Assembly: GCF_019399895.1 (NCBI RefSeq)
Contig: NW_027228795.1
Coordinates: 186,001 to 250,000 of the forward strand
Length of the DNA stretch: 64,000 nt
Direction: 5' to 3'
Source of the DNA: Cardiocondyla obscurior
Lineage: Eukaryota; Arthropoda; Insecta; Hymenoptera; Formicidae
Under the pieces are notes generated by a model, which was given only the letters and a program-made list of their open reading frames with translations, was not told the DNA's origin and searched no databases. Position numbers and translations under genes: made by a program. Below are positions 43,817 through 55,043 of the stretch, in pieces; the stretch's first letter is position 1; each line of letters opens with the position of its first letter.

Positions 43817-44617
43817 GTAATATATTTTAACGCATATTCATAAAATAAATATATAATTTTGTAATCGGCACGTATCATTTTTAATCGCTTCTATTCCATC
43901 CTTCATTTTATTATAATTGTGAGTCCGCCCTCGTTCGTATGCAACATACGTATCTGAGTGAGAGAGAAACCAGATAATAAGGAGGAGCGATTAGCCGGGG
44001 GTGTACGTGCAGCGTCACCCGCATTCGAATAGTATGAGCGTGTACTAAATTGTTTATAAACAATAGGCGGCGCGAACGGGTGCGAGCGAGTCGTAGTCGA
44101 TGGTGACGAACGCGTGAACGAGAGCGAGCGAGAGGGAACGATAGGCGGCGCGAACGGGTGCGAGCGAGACGGAACGATGGGCGCGCGATCCTTTGCGATC
44201 CGCCGCCGCCCCGCCGCTCGCCGCCGCCGACGCCATGACTAAGACTCGCGTGATCACCCCCAACACCCACCCCCACCCCCTTTACCCCTGTAAAATAAGA
44301 CACCCCTCCCTTTTGAAAAATGCCAACCCTTTGAAATTCGCGATGCCGCAGGAAAATACCGCGGCGCGATAACGCACTTATTTATTTTTAAAAATATCAA
44401 ATTACGTAATTAAAATATCATATTACGTAATTAAAATATCTAATTTCATAACTTTTATGTTATTGTTATATTTATAAACAATCGATTCCGAGAATCGCAG
44501 ACAAAGGAGCGATTCCTGGAAAAACACCCCTCCCCGCGTGACGTCATTACCCCTCGCCCTAGGTCACACAGACACACTAACACGAATTGGTCCAGAACCG
44601 GCCTATGTACATCTACT
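43817..44617 (-). repeat. Polinton right terminal inverted repeat (801 bp)
   Basis: Inverse of 23467-24268. It ends CATCTACT and is followed by the target duplication ATAGTT. Confidence 0.95.
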
Positions 44618-44623
44618 ATAGTT
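44618..44623. other. Polinton target-site duplication, right copy (ATAGTT)
   Basis: Identical to 23461-23466. Confidence 0.93.
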
Positions 44624-44779
44624 AGTTTAGACATTTATGAAAATTTTGCAAAAAAAAAAGAATCTCAATAGCTCTGAATAAGAAACCTTGCGTAATGATT
44701 AATAACAATGATGGAATGAGAAAATATTAATATCTTTGAATAGGAAATTTTGCGAAATAATTAAAATATTGGTTACTGT

Positions 44780-45113
44780 ACGCAGATAAAAGGCTGCTGT
44801 GCGCCGACAAAAGGTTGCTGAGCGCCTGAGACCATTATTTTTATAAAAACGTTACAGGTCTCAAATGTAACATTGCAACGGAGAGACGAAAAGTATTAAT
44901 TTAGTGCGTCTCAGAAAAATGGGCGTTGGTTTTAAATATTGGTTGCTGTGCGCAGACAGAAGGCTGCTGTGCGCCGACAAAAGGCTGCTGTGCGCCTGAG
45001 ACCAATATTTTTATAAAAACGTTAGAGGTGTTAAATGTAACATTGCAACGGAGAGACGAAAAGTATTAATTTGGTGCGTCTCACGAGAATGGGCGTTGGA
45101 TGGGGCCCATTCT
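44780..45113. repeat. Tandem ~160 bp repeat with GGCTGCTGTGCGC cores and a 3' hairpin
   Basis: 44780-44935 and 44940-45095 are near copies containing CTGCTGTGCGC(C) words, CTGAGACCA, and CATTGCAACGGAGAGACGAA. Only the second copy ends in a hairpin (GAATGGGC/GCCCATTC, 45087-45112). It is interpreted as the 3' side of the Rep/helicase element. Confidence 0.7.
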
Positions 45114-45568
45114 ATTATATATGTCAAAAATTTTCTTGAAAAAAATCAATCAATAATATACAAGCTTTAAACGGAACCTATTTAGAAAGCGATTGGTTGG
45201 ATTGTTGTTAAAATCCGAAAATCTCAAGATAGCTAAGAATAAATGACATGTAGTGTAATAACATGGTTAGTTTTGCTGCATGTTATATGTAAAACGCAAA
45301 ATACTAACGTGTCTCTATTGATATAACCCCTCAACATTACTCTTCCCAAAATAAAACAGAATGTGTATTTTAACCAAAAATAATACTCCCAAAATAATTT
45401 CTCCAAAAAATTTTCCCCCAAAAATCCACAAAAAAACTACAAAATGACTAAAAAATTTTAACAAAATAGAACGTAAAATGTGTACATTAATATTGTTGAT
45501 TATAAACTACAAAATGAATGAAATCTCAAAATTACCTTTAAAAAAGGTATAAAAAGCGCCAAGTATAA
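45114..45568. other. AT-rich flank, no recognisable gene
   Basis: A-rich plus strand with CCAAAAATAA and CCAAAATAA words. GCGCCAAGTATAAGCGC at 45556-45572 echoes the core of the junction hairpin at 7018-7037. Confidence 0.5.
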
Positions 45569-48038
45569 GCGCGAAAAGCATTCTCGACAAACTATTTAAG
45601 TAAAATCAAGACTCTTCCAAAAAGACTCCTCCAAAATCAAGATTCCCTCAAACAAAGATTTCCCAAAAGAACCCCCTAAAAACCTGAAAACCAAAACTCC
45701 TCTCAAAAAACTTCTCCAAAAAAATTCTCAAAACTCCTACAAAAGACTACAAAAAGACTCCTCCAAAATAGAACATAAAATGTACATTAATATCAAATAC
45801 TTCTATAAAAATAATGAGATCAAATAATTGCGCCAAGAACCTAAAGAAACTAGAAAATTATATTTAAGCAAAATCAAGACTCCCCCAAAAAAAGACTTTC
45901 ATCAATCAATATCAAATATTCTTTATAAAAATAATGAGATCAAATAATAGCGCCAAGAACCTAAAGGAGCTAGAAAATTTTAAACGTTATAAACCCATGT
46001 AGAACCGTACACACGTAGACCTAGGTTTGTCCCGATAATAAAACGTTAACATTACAAACCCATGTGGAACAGTACAAACGTAGATCTAGGTTCGCCTCGA
46101 TATGATATAACATGGTAATGTAAAGAAAGAAAATTATATTTAAGCAAAATCAAGACTCCCCCAAAAAAAGACTTTCATCAATCAATATCAAATATTCTTT
46201 ATAAAAATAATGAGATCAAATAATAGCGCCAAGAACCTGAAGGAGCTAGAAAATTTTAGAAATTACAAACCCATGTGAAACCGTAAAACGTAGACCTAGG
46301 TTCGCCCCGATGATAAAACGTAATTAACATTATAAACCCATGTGGAACCGTAAAACGTAGATCTAGGTTCGCCTCGATATGATATAACATGGTAATGTAA
46401 AGAAAGAAAATTATATTTAAGCAAAATCAAGACTCCCCCAAAAAAAGACTTTCATCAATCAATATCAAATATTCTTTATAAAAATAATGAGATCAAATAA
46501 TAGCGCCAAGAACCTGAAGGAGCTAGAAAATTTTAGAAATTACAAACCCATGTGAAACCGTAAAACGTAGACCTAGGTTCGCCCCGATGATAAAACGTAA
46601 TTAACATTATAAACCCATGTGGAACCGTAAAACGTAAACCTAGGTTCGCCCCGATATGATATAACATGGTAAAATGTAAAGAAAAAAAAAACTTGGCGCT
46701 GCGAAACCAAATCTTTAAAATCGAAAAAAACATTCTTTAAAATTTCAAATTATAATTTTTTGCTTTTTACGATTTGCTATGCATCAGATTTTTGTAACCA
46801 CACCGGATGTATATTAAGATTTATAATACATCCGACAGTCCGCAGTCTGTAAAAGTGGGACGGCAAAAAATTTGCTGCATTGCGCATTTTCAATATATTT
46901 TTATTTTATATTAAACATATTTTTTATGTCATCACCCTTCTTGTTTTTTCTCCCTCACCCTCTTTCCATCTTTTTTTTAAGGAGGTAAAAAATTTGTTGC
47001 ATTGCTGAATTTTAATATTTTTTATTAAAACTCTTTACTTTTATTATTTTTTTTTTTACATTTTCTATTCAATATTTTTTTTTTTTTATTTTAAAGATTT
47101 AATTTCATAGAGCCAAATTTTTTTTTTTTTTTTTTTTTCGATTTTAAAGATTTGATTTCGCAGCGCCAAGTTTTTTTTTTCTTTACATTTTACCATGTTA
47201 TATCATATCGGGGCGAACCTAGGTTTACGTTTTACGGTTCCACATGGGTTTATAATGTTAATTACGTTTTATCATCGGGGCGAACCTAGGTCTACGTTTT
47301 ACGGTTTCACATGGGTTTGTAATTTCTAAAATTTTCTAGCTCCTTCAGGTTCTTGGCGCTATTATTTGATCTCATTATTTTTATAAAGAATATTTGATAT
47401 TGATTGATGAAAGTCTTTTTTTGGGGGAGTCTTGATTTTGCTTAAATATAATTTTCTTTCTTTACATTACCATGTTATATCATATCGAGGCGAACCTAGA
47501 TCTACGTTTGTACTGTTCCACATGGGTTTGTAATGTTAACGTTTTATTATCGGGGCAAACCTAGGTCTACGTGTGTACGGTTCTACATGGGTTTATAACG
47601 TTTAAAATATTCTAGCTCCTTTAGGTTCTTGGCGCTATTATTTGATCTCATTATTTTTATAAAGAATATTTGATATTGATTGATGAAAGTCTTTTTTGGG
47701 GGAGTCTTGATTTTGCTTAAATATAATTTTCTAGTTTCTTTAGGTTCTTGGCGCAATTATTTGATCTCATTATTTTTATAGAGAGTATTTGATATTAATG
47801 TACACATTTTATGTTCTATTTTGGAGGAGTCTTTTTTTTGTAGTCTTTTTGTAGGAGTTTTTTTGAAAATTATTTTTTTGGAGAAGTCTTTTTTTGAGAG
47901 GAGTTTTGGTTTTCGGAGTTTTTGGGGGGGTTCTTTTTTTGGGAAATCTTTGTTTGAGAAAATCTTGATTTTGAAGGTCTTTTTTTGGAAGAGTCTTAAT
48001 TTTACTTAAAAAGTTTGTCGAGAATGCTTTTCGCGCGC
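45569..48038. mobile_element. Foldback-type element with ~0.9-1.2 kb inverted arms
   Basis: The left arm (45569 to ~46729) starts GCGCGAAAAGCATTCTCGAC. The right arm (~47119 to 48036) ends with its inverse. Both arms contain the same internal blocks: AATCAAGACTCCCCCAAAA, GATCAAATAATAGCGCCAAG, and ACCCATGTGGAACCG...CCTAGGTTCGCC. The left arm has one extra ~276 bp internal copy (ATTTAAGCAAAATC at ~45861, 46137 and 46413). The centre (46730-47118) is unrelated and T-rich, with no ORF. Long, internally repeated inverted arms without a transposase are the known foldback design. Its right end is also the right end of the 41 kb insertion. Confidence 0.8.
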
Positions 48039-48221
48039 TAAGAAATAACACGATCCGATTGGCTGTATGTTCGACTGTTCGTCGTGTCCTTTGGCTGCTT
48101 GTATAACTGCATATTGGTCGCGATAAGTGCATCTGTAATTCTTTGGTGTTCTCATTGGTTGTTTCTTTCTGTTGACCAGTTTTGGAATACTTGTTACTAA
48201 GATTAATTATTTTCTGTGATA
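48039..48221. repeat. Array unit fragment between foldback and LTR element
   Basis: Unit bases following those at 6998, up to TTCTGTGATA, where the gypsy LTR begins. It belongs to the same unit interrupted at 6998. Confidence 0.93.
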
Positions 48222-48966
48222 TGTGGCGGATCCCTCCGACGCTACACGTCGGATGACGCCACCTCACACGTTACCGGCCGTGCGAAGGAGGAAGCAAACT
48301 CTAATACCGCGACCCTTCTTCTAAATAATTATTTACTCCGTGATCGGACTTTGAAATGGACTTTGTCTCGGGACTTTTCTCAACGAACTTCCGGGACTAT
48401 CCCGATTTACTTTTCAGAGACAATAGCTCTGAAGGCTCGTTGCATCAGCCGAGCCCTCAGAGTCCCTCCGAATCTCATAGCGAGCACATCGCTCAGTTGT
48501 CGTCTTCTACGACACTTTACCTTGTATAATTCATTCGTATCACCGCGCTCCAGTTTGTGCATCAAGTGCATGTGTGCTAATCACTCTGCGTTCTCAAGCC
48601 TGGCCAGGCTCTATTGCGTACACAAATTGCGAGCAGCGAAACGCGAATTGCGAACCGCAAGCTGTGAACTGCGAGTTCTTTGCGCTTGCTGCCGACAACA
48701 TTCTTCCGCCGTTGCGGAATACAGATAAGTCAGACGCGGTCTATACTGATCCGCTTTTGTTTCCTCAATGAGAGGACTGCTTCTCTTTATAATTTGCGCT
48801 TTACTTTTTATCGTTTTTGTCATTGCTTGTTATTTTCTTTACTTGTTTATTAAATATATCTGATCTTATTTTGTAAACTTGTCAAGTGTCTGTCTTTATG
48901 TCTTAAACTGTGACCCCCTTATTCTGCGCGACTTGTAGCGCCGGCTGGACACCGTCAACGTCCACA
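48222..48966 (+). repeat. 5' LTR (745 bp)
   Basis: Begins TGTGGCGGATCC and ends CGTCCACA (TG...CA with TGTGG/CCACA ends). The frames inside (170 and 65 residues) are repeated in the 3' LTR and are not genes. Confidence 0.96.
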
Positions 48967-48967
48967 T

Positions 48968-48986
48968 TGGTGACCCCGACGTGATT
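48968..48986 (+). other. Primer binding site, tRNA-Trp type
   Basis: TGGTGACCCCGACGTGATT lies one base after the LTR and is complementary to the 3' end of animal tRNA-Trp as I know it. Confidence 0.85.
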
Positions 48987-49613
48987 TTAAACGTCACTTT
49001 TCTGCACTCCTTGATTTTGATCCCTCTGATCTGGCGATCACAATCAGGGTACGCAGCTTTGCAAAAGAAAGAAGTTTGGCATTACTTGGCCAATACATTG
49101 ACATAAAGGCAATCACTCCTTATATTTTTTGTGTGTTTTTATCAATTTAGCGAACTCCGGACTTGGTGTCGAGACATCCTTCGAGTCCGATACTTTCATT
49201 AAGATTTTTTTTTTTGGCATTTGTTACAAGGGACCTCTCTTTGTTTTTACCTTGATTAATTACAAATTCATTACCGCCCTGGGATTTAAATAAAGTGCCT
49301 AATTGTGCAAATCCTTATTTTCGGATTATTGTCTGATTTTTGATTTTGATTTTTGTTTTATTTTACTTTTATTACTATTCTCTGGGTCCCTTTTGTGAGT
49401 TTGCTATTATATTATATATCCGGTGACTTTTGGTACGGCGTTATCACTTCCTGTGACTTGACGCACGGTTCCTTTGTCTTCTTAACTTTTGTCTTGTTGC
49501 GTCAGCCTTCGCTGACTCAGGCCGTTACAGATACGGGTTCGGTTCCGTCGCGCCAGATAATTGATACTGTCGATAGCTCGACAGTGAGTCGGAAACCTAA
49601 GAAGAAAAAGAGG

Positions 49614-50606
49614 ATGTCCAATCCGCCGGTATTGACTCCTCAAGTTTCGCCAAGTAGCACTAACGAACAAAACAAGTCACAGGAAAATACCGCCACGCCA
49701 TTACCTACCAAGAATATGGCGATGCAATCGGTGTCCGGTAGCCACGTGGCTGCTGCCGATGAATCAACCGATGCTATTAAAAACTGTAAACTGCCACCTT
49801 TCTGGAAGGAGAACCCGGAGCTTTGGTTTTTCCAGGTTGAATCTGCCTTCCAGATCAACCGCGTCACAAATGACGACTTTAAATACCACATGGTGGTATC
49901 TAAACTAGACTCCGACTCCCTTCAGGAAGTGGCAGATATTATCAAGTCACCGCCGCGAGAACGCAAATATGCGGGCCTTAAAAAGGCAATCCTTGACCGA
50001 TTCATGGATTCAGCTGACCGTCAAATGAGAAAGCTGCTCACCCAACTAGAGCTTGGTGATCGAAAACCATCGCAATTACTCCGTCGCATGCGATCTCTCG
50101 CGGACAATCGCGCTTCGGAAGATGTCCTTCGCGTAAAATGGATGGACCTGCTGCCTTCCAGTGCGCAGCGTCTTTTACGGTTTTTCAAGACATCCTCGCT
50201 GGATGAGCTTGCGGCCGCGGCAGACGAGCTCCTAGAGGACAATACGAATCCCACGGTTTTAGCCGTATCCTCCAATAAAGTCCAGACAGAAACTAATCCT
50301 GTCCTTCCTGCCTGCTCCGTGGATCCTTCAATCCAAGCCACACTTTTGGCTCTGCAGACGTCCGTGTCACAGCTCATCGGACTCAATCGCGACCTTCTCA
50401 ATCAAATGAAGGCGTTAACCACTTTCAATCGCGACCGTCGAACCCGCGAGCGATCACAATCTCAATCTCGGTCACGACCGCGCTTCCGCGAGGCCCCCTC
50501 TGATATTTGCCGCTATCATCAGCGATGGGGACCCATGGCTTTACGTTGCATTCAGCCATGCAAATTTGTACAAAAGGCTTCCCCCTCAACCGCGTCGGGA
50601 AACTAG
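49614..50606 (+). CDS. gag: Retrotransposon Gag
   Basis: 330 residues from ATG 49614. The frame is open from 49353 but has no ATG there. The capsid-like region has PPFWKENPELWFFQVESAF, LLTQLELGDRKPSQLLRRM and related family motifs. The C-terminal zinc finger is CRYHQRWGPMALRCIQPC, a CX2HX9CX3C (CHCC) knuckle instead of the usual CCHC. It packages element RNA. It ends at TAG 50604-50606 and overlaps pol, which is read in the -1 frame. Confidence 0.87.
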   Translation: MSNPPVLTPQVSPSSTNEQNKSQENTATPLPTKNMAMQSVSGSHVAAADESTDAIKNCKLPPFWKENPELWFFQVESAFQINRVTNDDFKYHMVVSKLDSDSLQEVADIIKSPPRERKYAGLKKAILDRFMDSADRQMRKLLTQLELGDRKPSQLLRRMRSLADNRASEDVLRVKWMDLLPSSAQRLLRFFKTSSLDELAAAADELLEDNTNPTVLAVSSNKVQTETNPVLPACSVDPSIQATLLALQTSVSQLIGLNRDLLNQMKALTTFNRDRRTRERSQSQSRSRPRFREAPSDICRYHQRWGPMALRCIQPCKFVQKASPSTASGN

Positions 50607-53600
50607 ATGCGCCAACGCACGTTCAGGCGGCTACCGTTGGCCTTCCCAACTCGGAAAAACGCCTAATCGTTTTTGATCGAGCTTCGGGAATTGAGTTTTT
50701 AATTGACTCCGGCTCTTCCATCTCGTTAATACCACGCGGCGAGATGAATATCAAACCAAATCCCAAACTCACGCTCTTTGCGGCTAACTCAACGCGCATA
50801 AAGACCTACGGTCAACAAGGTCTCACCGTCAATCTTTCTCTCAGACGGGATTTTAGATGGAACTTCATTATTGCTGATATCACCACAGCTATTTTGGGAG
50901 CAGACTTCCTCGCGCGTTATGGTCTTCTTATAGACCTTAAGAATAAGAAACTCGTCGATTCTAAGACAAGCGTGTCTGCCATTGGCTTTTGTAAAACGGT
51001 GCGAGATTATAATATCTCACACGTTGAGAAACGCCCTATTCCGGAGGGACCTTTCAGGGACAACTACGACAAGCTACTCCAGGAATATGCGGACATCGCT
51101 TCATCAACTACATTGACTTTCACGGACAACCCGATTGCTGTTCGCCACCACATTATTACTCAAGGACCTCCGACTTACGAGCGACCTCGTCGGCTCATCG
51201 GTGATCGGCTCAACGCAGCAAGGAATGAATTCAACAATCTGCTGGATAAAGGCGTCATTCGTCCATCATCAAGTCAATGGGCCAGCCCACTTCACCTTGT
51301 CTCCAAGCCCCTGGGTGGTTGGAGAGTCACGGGTGATTACAGACGCCTAAACGCCCAAACAATTCCGGACCGTTACCCGCTGCCTATCATCGAGGATCTA
51401 TTGCAAGACTGTGAAGGAAACAGAGTCTTCAGCACAATAGACCTACAAAAGGCATACTACCAAGTGCCGGTAGCAGCAGAAGACATCGAGAAGACAGCCG
51501 TCACAACTCCCTTCGGCCTTTTCGAGTTTCTTGGCATGCCCATGGGACTTCGCAACGCCTCTCAGACTTTCCAGAGGGTTATGAACAACCTTCTGCGAGA
51601 ACTACCATTCGTCAGGAGCTACTTGGATGACCTGCTCGTGCTCTCCTCCTCACATGAAGAACATCTCAAACACTTGAAACAGCTGTTCCAGTTACTCCGA
51701 GAAAACAATTTATCCATCAACCTGGAGAAGTGCTGCTTCGGAGAAGCATCTGTAAATTTCCTGGGATTCACGATCTCCGAGCAAGGATACGAACCTCCAC
51801 AACGCAAGGTTCAGGCTATTCGTGAATTTCCTAAACCACAGACTTTCACTCAACTGCGGCGATTCCTCGGAATGCTCAACTATTACAGGAGATGCATTCC
51901 TCACGCGGCTTCTACACAAGCTCCATTGCACGATCTCCTTAAGAACGTTCCGAGGAAAAGCAAGAAAGACATCGTTTGGACTCCAGAAACCGATCAAGCC
52001 TTTGAAGACTGCAAGGATGCCATAGTCCATGCTTGCAAGCCTTCCTTTCTCGACAACACGGCACCTCTGACTCTTACAACGGATGCTTCGGACACAGCAA
52101 TCGGTGCCTCACTCGAACAAGAAATCAACGGTGTTTCCAAACCCATCGGATTTTTCTCTCGCAAACTGAGCGACACGGAGAAAAGATACAGCACCTACGA
52201 CAGAGAGTTACTGGCAATCTTCGCCTCCATCAAGTTCTTTCAACGATTCTTGGAAGGTCGCAGCTTCACCATCAGGACAGACCACAAACCATTGGTTTAC
52301 GCTGATCAACAGCGCTCGGACAAAGCCTCACCACGACAAGCACGCCAACTCGATTATATCCTGCAATTTAATGCGCACATAGTGCATCTTAAGGGACAGG
52401 ATAACAGTGTGGCAGATTCTCTCTCACGAACGTGCACCATCGACATGCCAACTCAGCTTGACACTCGCACGATTCACGAGGCTCAATCAAGAGACAACCA
52501 GCTTCAAGAAGTTCTCCTCAACTCTTCGCTCAACCTTCAGAATCTCTTCATCGATGGATTCAACATCTTCTGCAACACCTCCGACGGACTAGTACGACCA
52601 TATCTTCCGCAGGATCTTCGACGCACCGCATTTGATGTCATACACGGTTTATCTCATCCCAGCAACAGAACAACTCTGAAAACCATCAAGTCAAAATTCT
52701 GCTGGCCTAACATCAATTCAGACATTGCTCTTTGGACACGGACCTGTGAATCGTGCCAACGTGCCAAAGTCTCCAAACATAACCGTACGGCTCTCGACAA
52801 ATTTACGTGCCCTGACAACCGCTTCGAGCACATACATTTGGACATCATCAAAATGCCGCTTTGTCAAGATTACCAATATTGCTTGACCATCATCGATCGC
52901 TTCACCAGATGGCCTGTCGTCGTTCCTTTGAAAAACATCTCTGCCCGCACAGTCGCCGACGCTTTCTTCAATTCATGGATTTGTGTTTACGGAACACCTC
53001 TCACAATTACTTCGGATCAAGGAAGTCAATTTGAATCTGCTCTTTTCTCCTGTCTGGCCTCATCCATGGGAGCTCATCGGATTCATACAACGCCATATCA
53101 TCCACAGGCTAACGGAATTGTTGAACGCCTTCATCGCACACTCAAGACAGCTTTAATGTGCGACCCACACACACCATGGCCTACGCTGCTTCCTTCAGTG
53201 TTACTCGGACTCAGAACTGCACATAAGGAGGACCTGGACGCCTCCCCTGCAGAGATGCTTTATGGAACCACACTTCGCTTACCAGGAGAATTCTTGTGAC
53301 ACTCCTCACAAGCAAATCCTACCGAGTTCTTAACTAACTACCAACGCTTGATTCAAACAATTAAGCCAGTACCAACATCCCATCACTCGACAGCCAAGCC
53401 ATTCCAGTATCCTGAGCTTTCAACGTGCACCCACGTCTTCAAGCGAGTGGACACAATTAGAAGACCTCTTCAACCACCATATACGGGACCTCACAAGATC
53501 ATCAAGCGACTCAACAACAAAACATACGTCATCAAAATTGATGGACTGGAGAAAGTCGTTTCTACAGATTCTTTGAAACCAGCTTTCATAGAATCTCATG

Positions 53601-53854
53601 TCAATGACCAAACAACGGCATCCCGGACTCACACCAGCTCTTCTGAAGATCTTGTCTTCTCAACACCTGAAGACCCTAAACCATCATCTTCAAGACCACG
53701 AAGAGTATCGTTCCCTTCTCTGGATGATCAGGAAACTGGAGGGGGAGTGGTTGTGGCGGATCCCTCCGACGCTACACGTCGGATGACGCCACCTCACACG
53801 TTACCGGCCGTGCGAAGGAGGAAGCAAACTCTAATACCGCGACCCTTCTTCTAA
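50507..53854 (+). pseudogene. pol: Retrotransposon Pol (protease, RT, RNase H, integrase) with one stop
   Basis: Protease DSGSSISLIP, reverse transcriptase with YLDDLLV, RNase H (TTDASDTAIGASL and DHKPLVY), integrase zinc finger (H...H...CESC) and catalytic core (DIIKMPL, TSDQGSQFE, GIVERLHRTL) follow in order. The frame has no ATG of its own and depends on a -1 shift from gag. A single TGA at 53297-53299, near the end of integrase, cuts the protein. The same frame then stays open through the conserved C-terminal part (CTHVFKR, PLQPPYTGPHKI) to 53854 inside the 3' LTR. Everything else looks intact, so the element died very recently or this is a strain-specific or assembly change. Confidence 0.92.
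53737..53751 (+). other. Polypurine tract
   Basis: TGGAGGGGGAGTGGT directly before the 3' LTR; plus-strand primer region. Confidence 0.75.
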
Positions 53855-54496
53855 ATAATTATTTACTCCGTGATCGGACTTTGAAATGGACTTTGTCTCG
53901 GGACTTTCCTCAACGAACTTCCGGGACTATCCCGATTTACTTTTCAGAGACAATAGCTCTGAAGGCTCGTTGCATCAGCCGAGCCCTCAGAGTCCCTCCG
54001 AATCTCATAGCGAGCACATCGCTCAGTTGTCGTCTTCTACGACACTTTACCTTGTATAATTCATTCGTATCACCGCGCTCCAGTTTGTGCATCAAGTGCA
54101 TGTGTGCTAATCACTCTGCGTTCTCAAGCCTGGCCAGGCTCTATTGCGTACACAAATTGCGAGCAGCGAAACGCGAATTGCGAACCGCAAGCTGTGAACT
54201 GCGAGTTCTTTGCGCTTGCTGCCGACAACATTCTTCCGCCGTTGCGGAATACAGATAAGTCAGACGCGGTCTATACTGATCCGCTTTTGTTTCCTCAATG
54301 AGAGGACTGCTTCTCTTTATAATTTGCGCTTTACTTTTTATCGTTTTTGTCATTGCTTGTTAATTTCTTTACTTGTTTATTAAATATATCTGATCTTATT
54401 TTGTAAACTTGTCAAGTGTCTGTCTTTATGTCTTAAACTGTGACCCCCTTATTCTGCGCGACTTGTAGCGCCGGCTGGACACCGTCAACGTCCACA
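53752..54496 (+). repeat. 3' LTR (745 bp)
   Basis: Same length as the 5' LTR. The visible differences are T/C near 53910 and T/A near 54363. Confidence 0.96.
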
Positions 54497-55043
54497 GATA
54501 TACCCTTCTTCTAAATGACGCGATCAATTTAATTAATATGCCAAAGTTTGTTTTGTGTAAGTTAACTACACGTGGTAGAAATTTATTATGCACAACGTAC
54601 CTTCTCATTCGAGATATGATACTAGAAATTTTCTGAAATAAAATATCAGTTTTTAAGTACATTGCGGAAAATATTACGTTAAAAATAATTTTTTTGAAAA
54701 TAAAGCAAAGTTATCGAAAGTTTGCCAATAATACATAATCATTTTTATTCGAGCAGAATGCGGTTATACATATAAGCAGAAACATTCGAGAATGCGAAAA
54801 ATTGTCTTCAATGTCAATGCGTAAAATAGAAAAAATTAAAATCACAATAAAATAAGATTTAATGCAACGTAAAAACAGCAATAAGTCATAGATGTGGTAG
54901 TAACGAATGTAATAATTATTTTTGGTAAAACAAGAAAATGTACAAAGAAAAACTTTATTACATTTACAAGATCGTTATTGAATTAGAAGTACATAATAAT
55001 GTTAAGAAAAGTGCGAAATATTTTAATATTTTATTCTTTAATG

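Larger units (their letters stand above)
23467..44617. mobile_element. Complete Maverick/Polinton, 21,151 bp
   Basis: Both ends begin AGTAGATGTACATAGGCCGG (right end inverted). They carry 0.8 kb terminal inverted repeats and are flanked by the 6 bp duplication ATAGTT. The AG start matches known Polinton termini. The interior holds the diagnostic set: PolB, integrase, packaging ATPase, adenain-like protease, and major and minor capsid proteins. Gene order is: left minus block (unknowns, MCP, penton, protease), plus block (ATPase, DUF8207, integrase), repeats, minus PolB, then an accessory block. Near-identity of the TIRs and the perfect TSD suggest recent insertion, but the DUF8207 gene looks frameshifted and the protease lacks an ATG. 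Confidence 0.96.
15279..45113 (+). mobile_element. Helitron-class (Rep/helicase) element, interrupted by the Polinton
   Basis: The coding part (16041-23388) has the HUH Rep plus PIF1 helicase pair that defines Helitrons and Helentrons. The 5' side carries the 24 bp minisatellite. The same GGCTGCTGTGCGC core reappears downstream of the Polinton, followed by a hairpin (GAATGGGC at 45087-45094, GCCCATTC at 45105-45112) of the kind found near Helitron 3' ends. The 6 bp target duplication shows that the Polinton simply inserted 73 bp after the gene. The outer ends are not certain: no clean 5' TC or 3' CTRR terminus was found, and the element may reach further left and include the captured gene pieces. 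Confidence 0.5.
6999..48038. mobile_element. ~41 kb composite insertion splitting one array unit
   Basis: The array unit reads AATTGGTT up to 6998, and the following unit bases (TAAGAAATAAC) reappear at 48039-48049. Nothing from the unit is missing, so everything between entered as one event or as nested events at a single point. The contents are described separately: gene fragments, Helitron-class element, Polinton, foldback element. No clear target duplication beyond one or two T/A bases is visible, so the mechanism of the outermost insertion is not resolved. Confidence 0.7.
48222..54496 (+). mobile_element. CsRn1-clade Ty3/gypsy LTR retrotransposon
   Basis: 6275 bp, LTR-PBS-gag-pol-PPT-LTR, with GATA duplicated at 48218-48221 and 54497-54500. 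A tRNA-Trp primer site, a CHCC-type gag zinc finger and a -1 gag/pol frame relation are the known signs of the CsRn1 clade. The LTRs differ at about two of 745 positions by eye, so the insertion is recent. Pol has one in-frame stop. Confidence 0.94.

Noticed and set aside
44624..45120. tRNA- or snRNA-like structure in the 160 bp repeats
   Set aside because: Only one simple hairpin; no cloverleaf or box A/B pattern found.
48216..48728. 170-residue ORF in the gypsy LTR
   Set aside because: Lies across the LTR boundary and recurs in the 3' LTR; not part of gag or pol.
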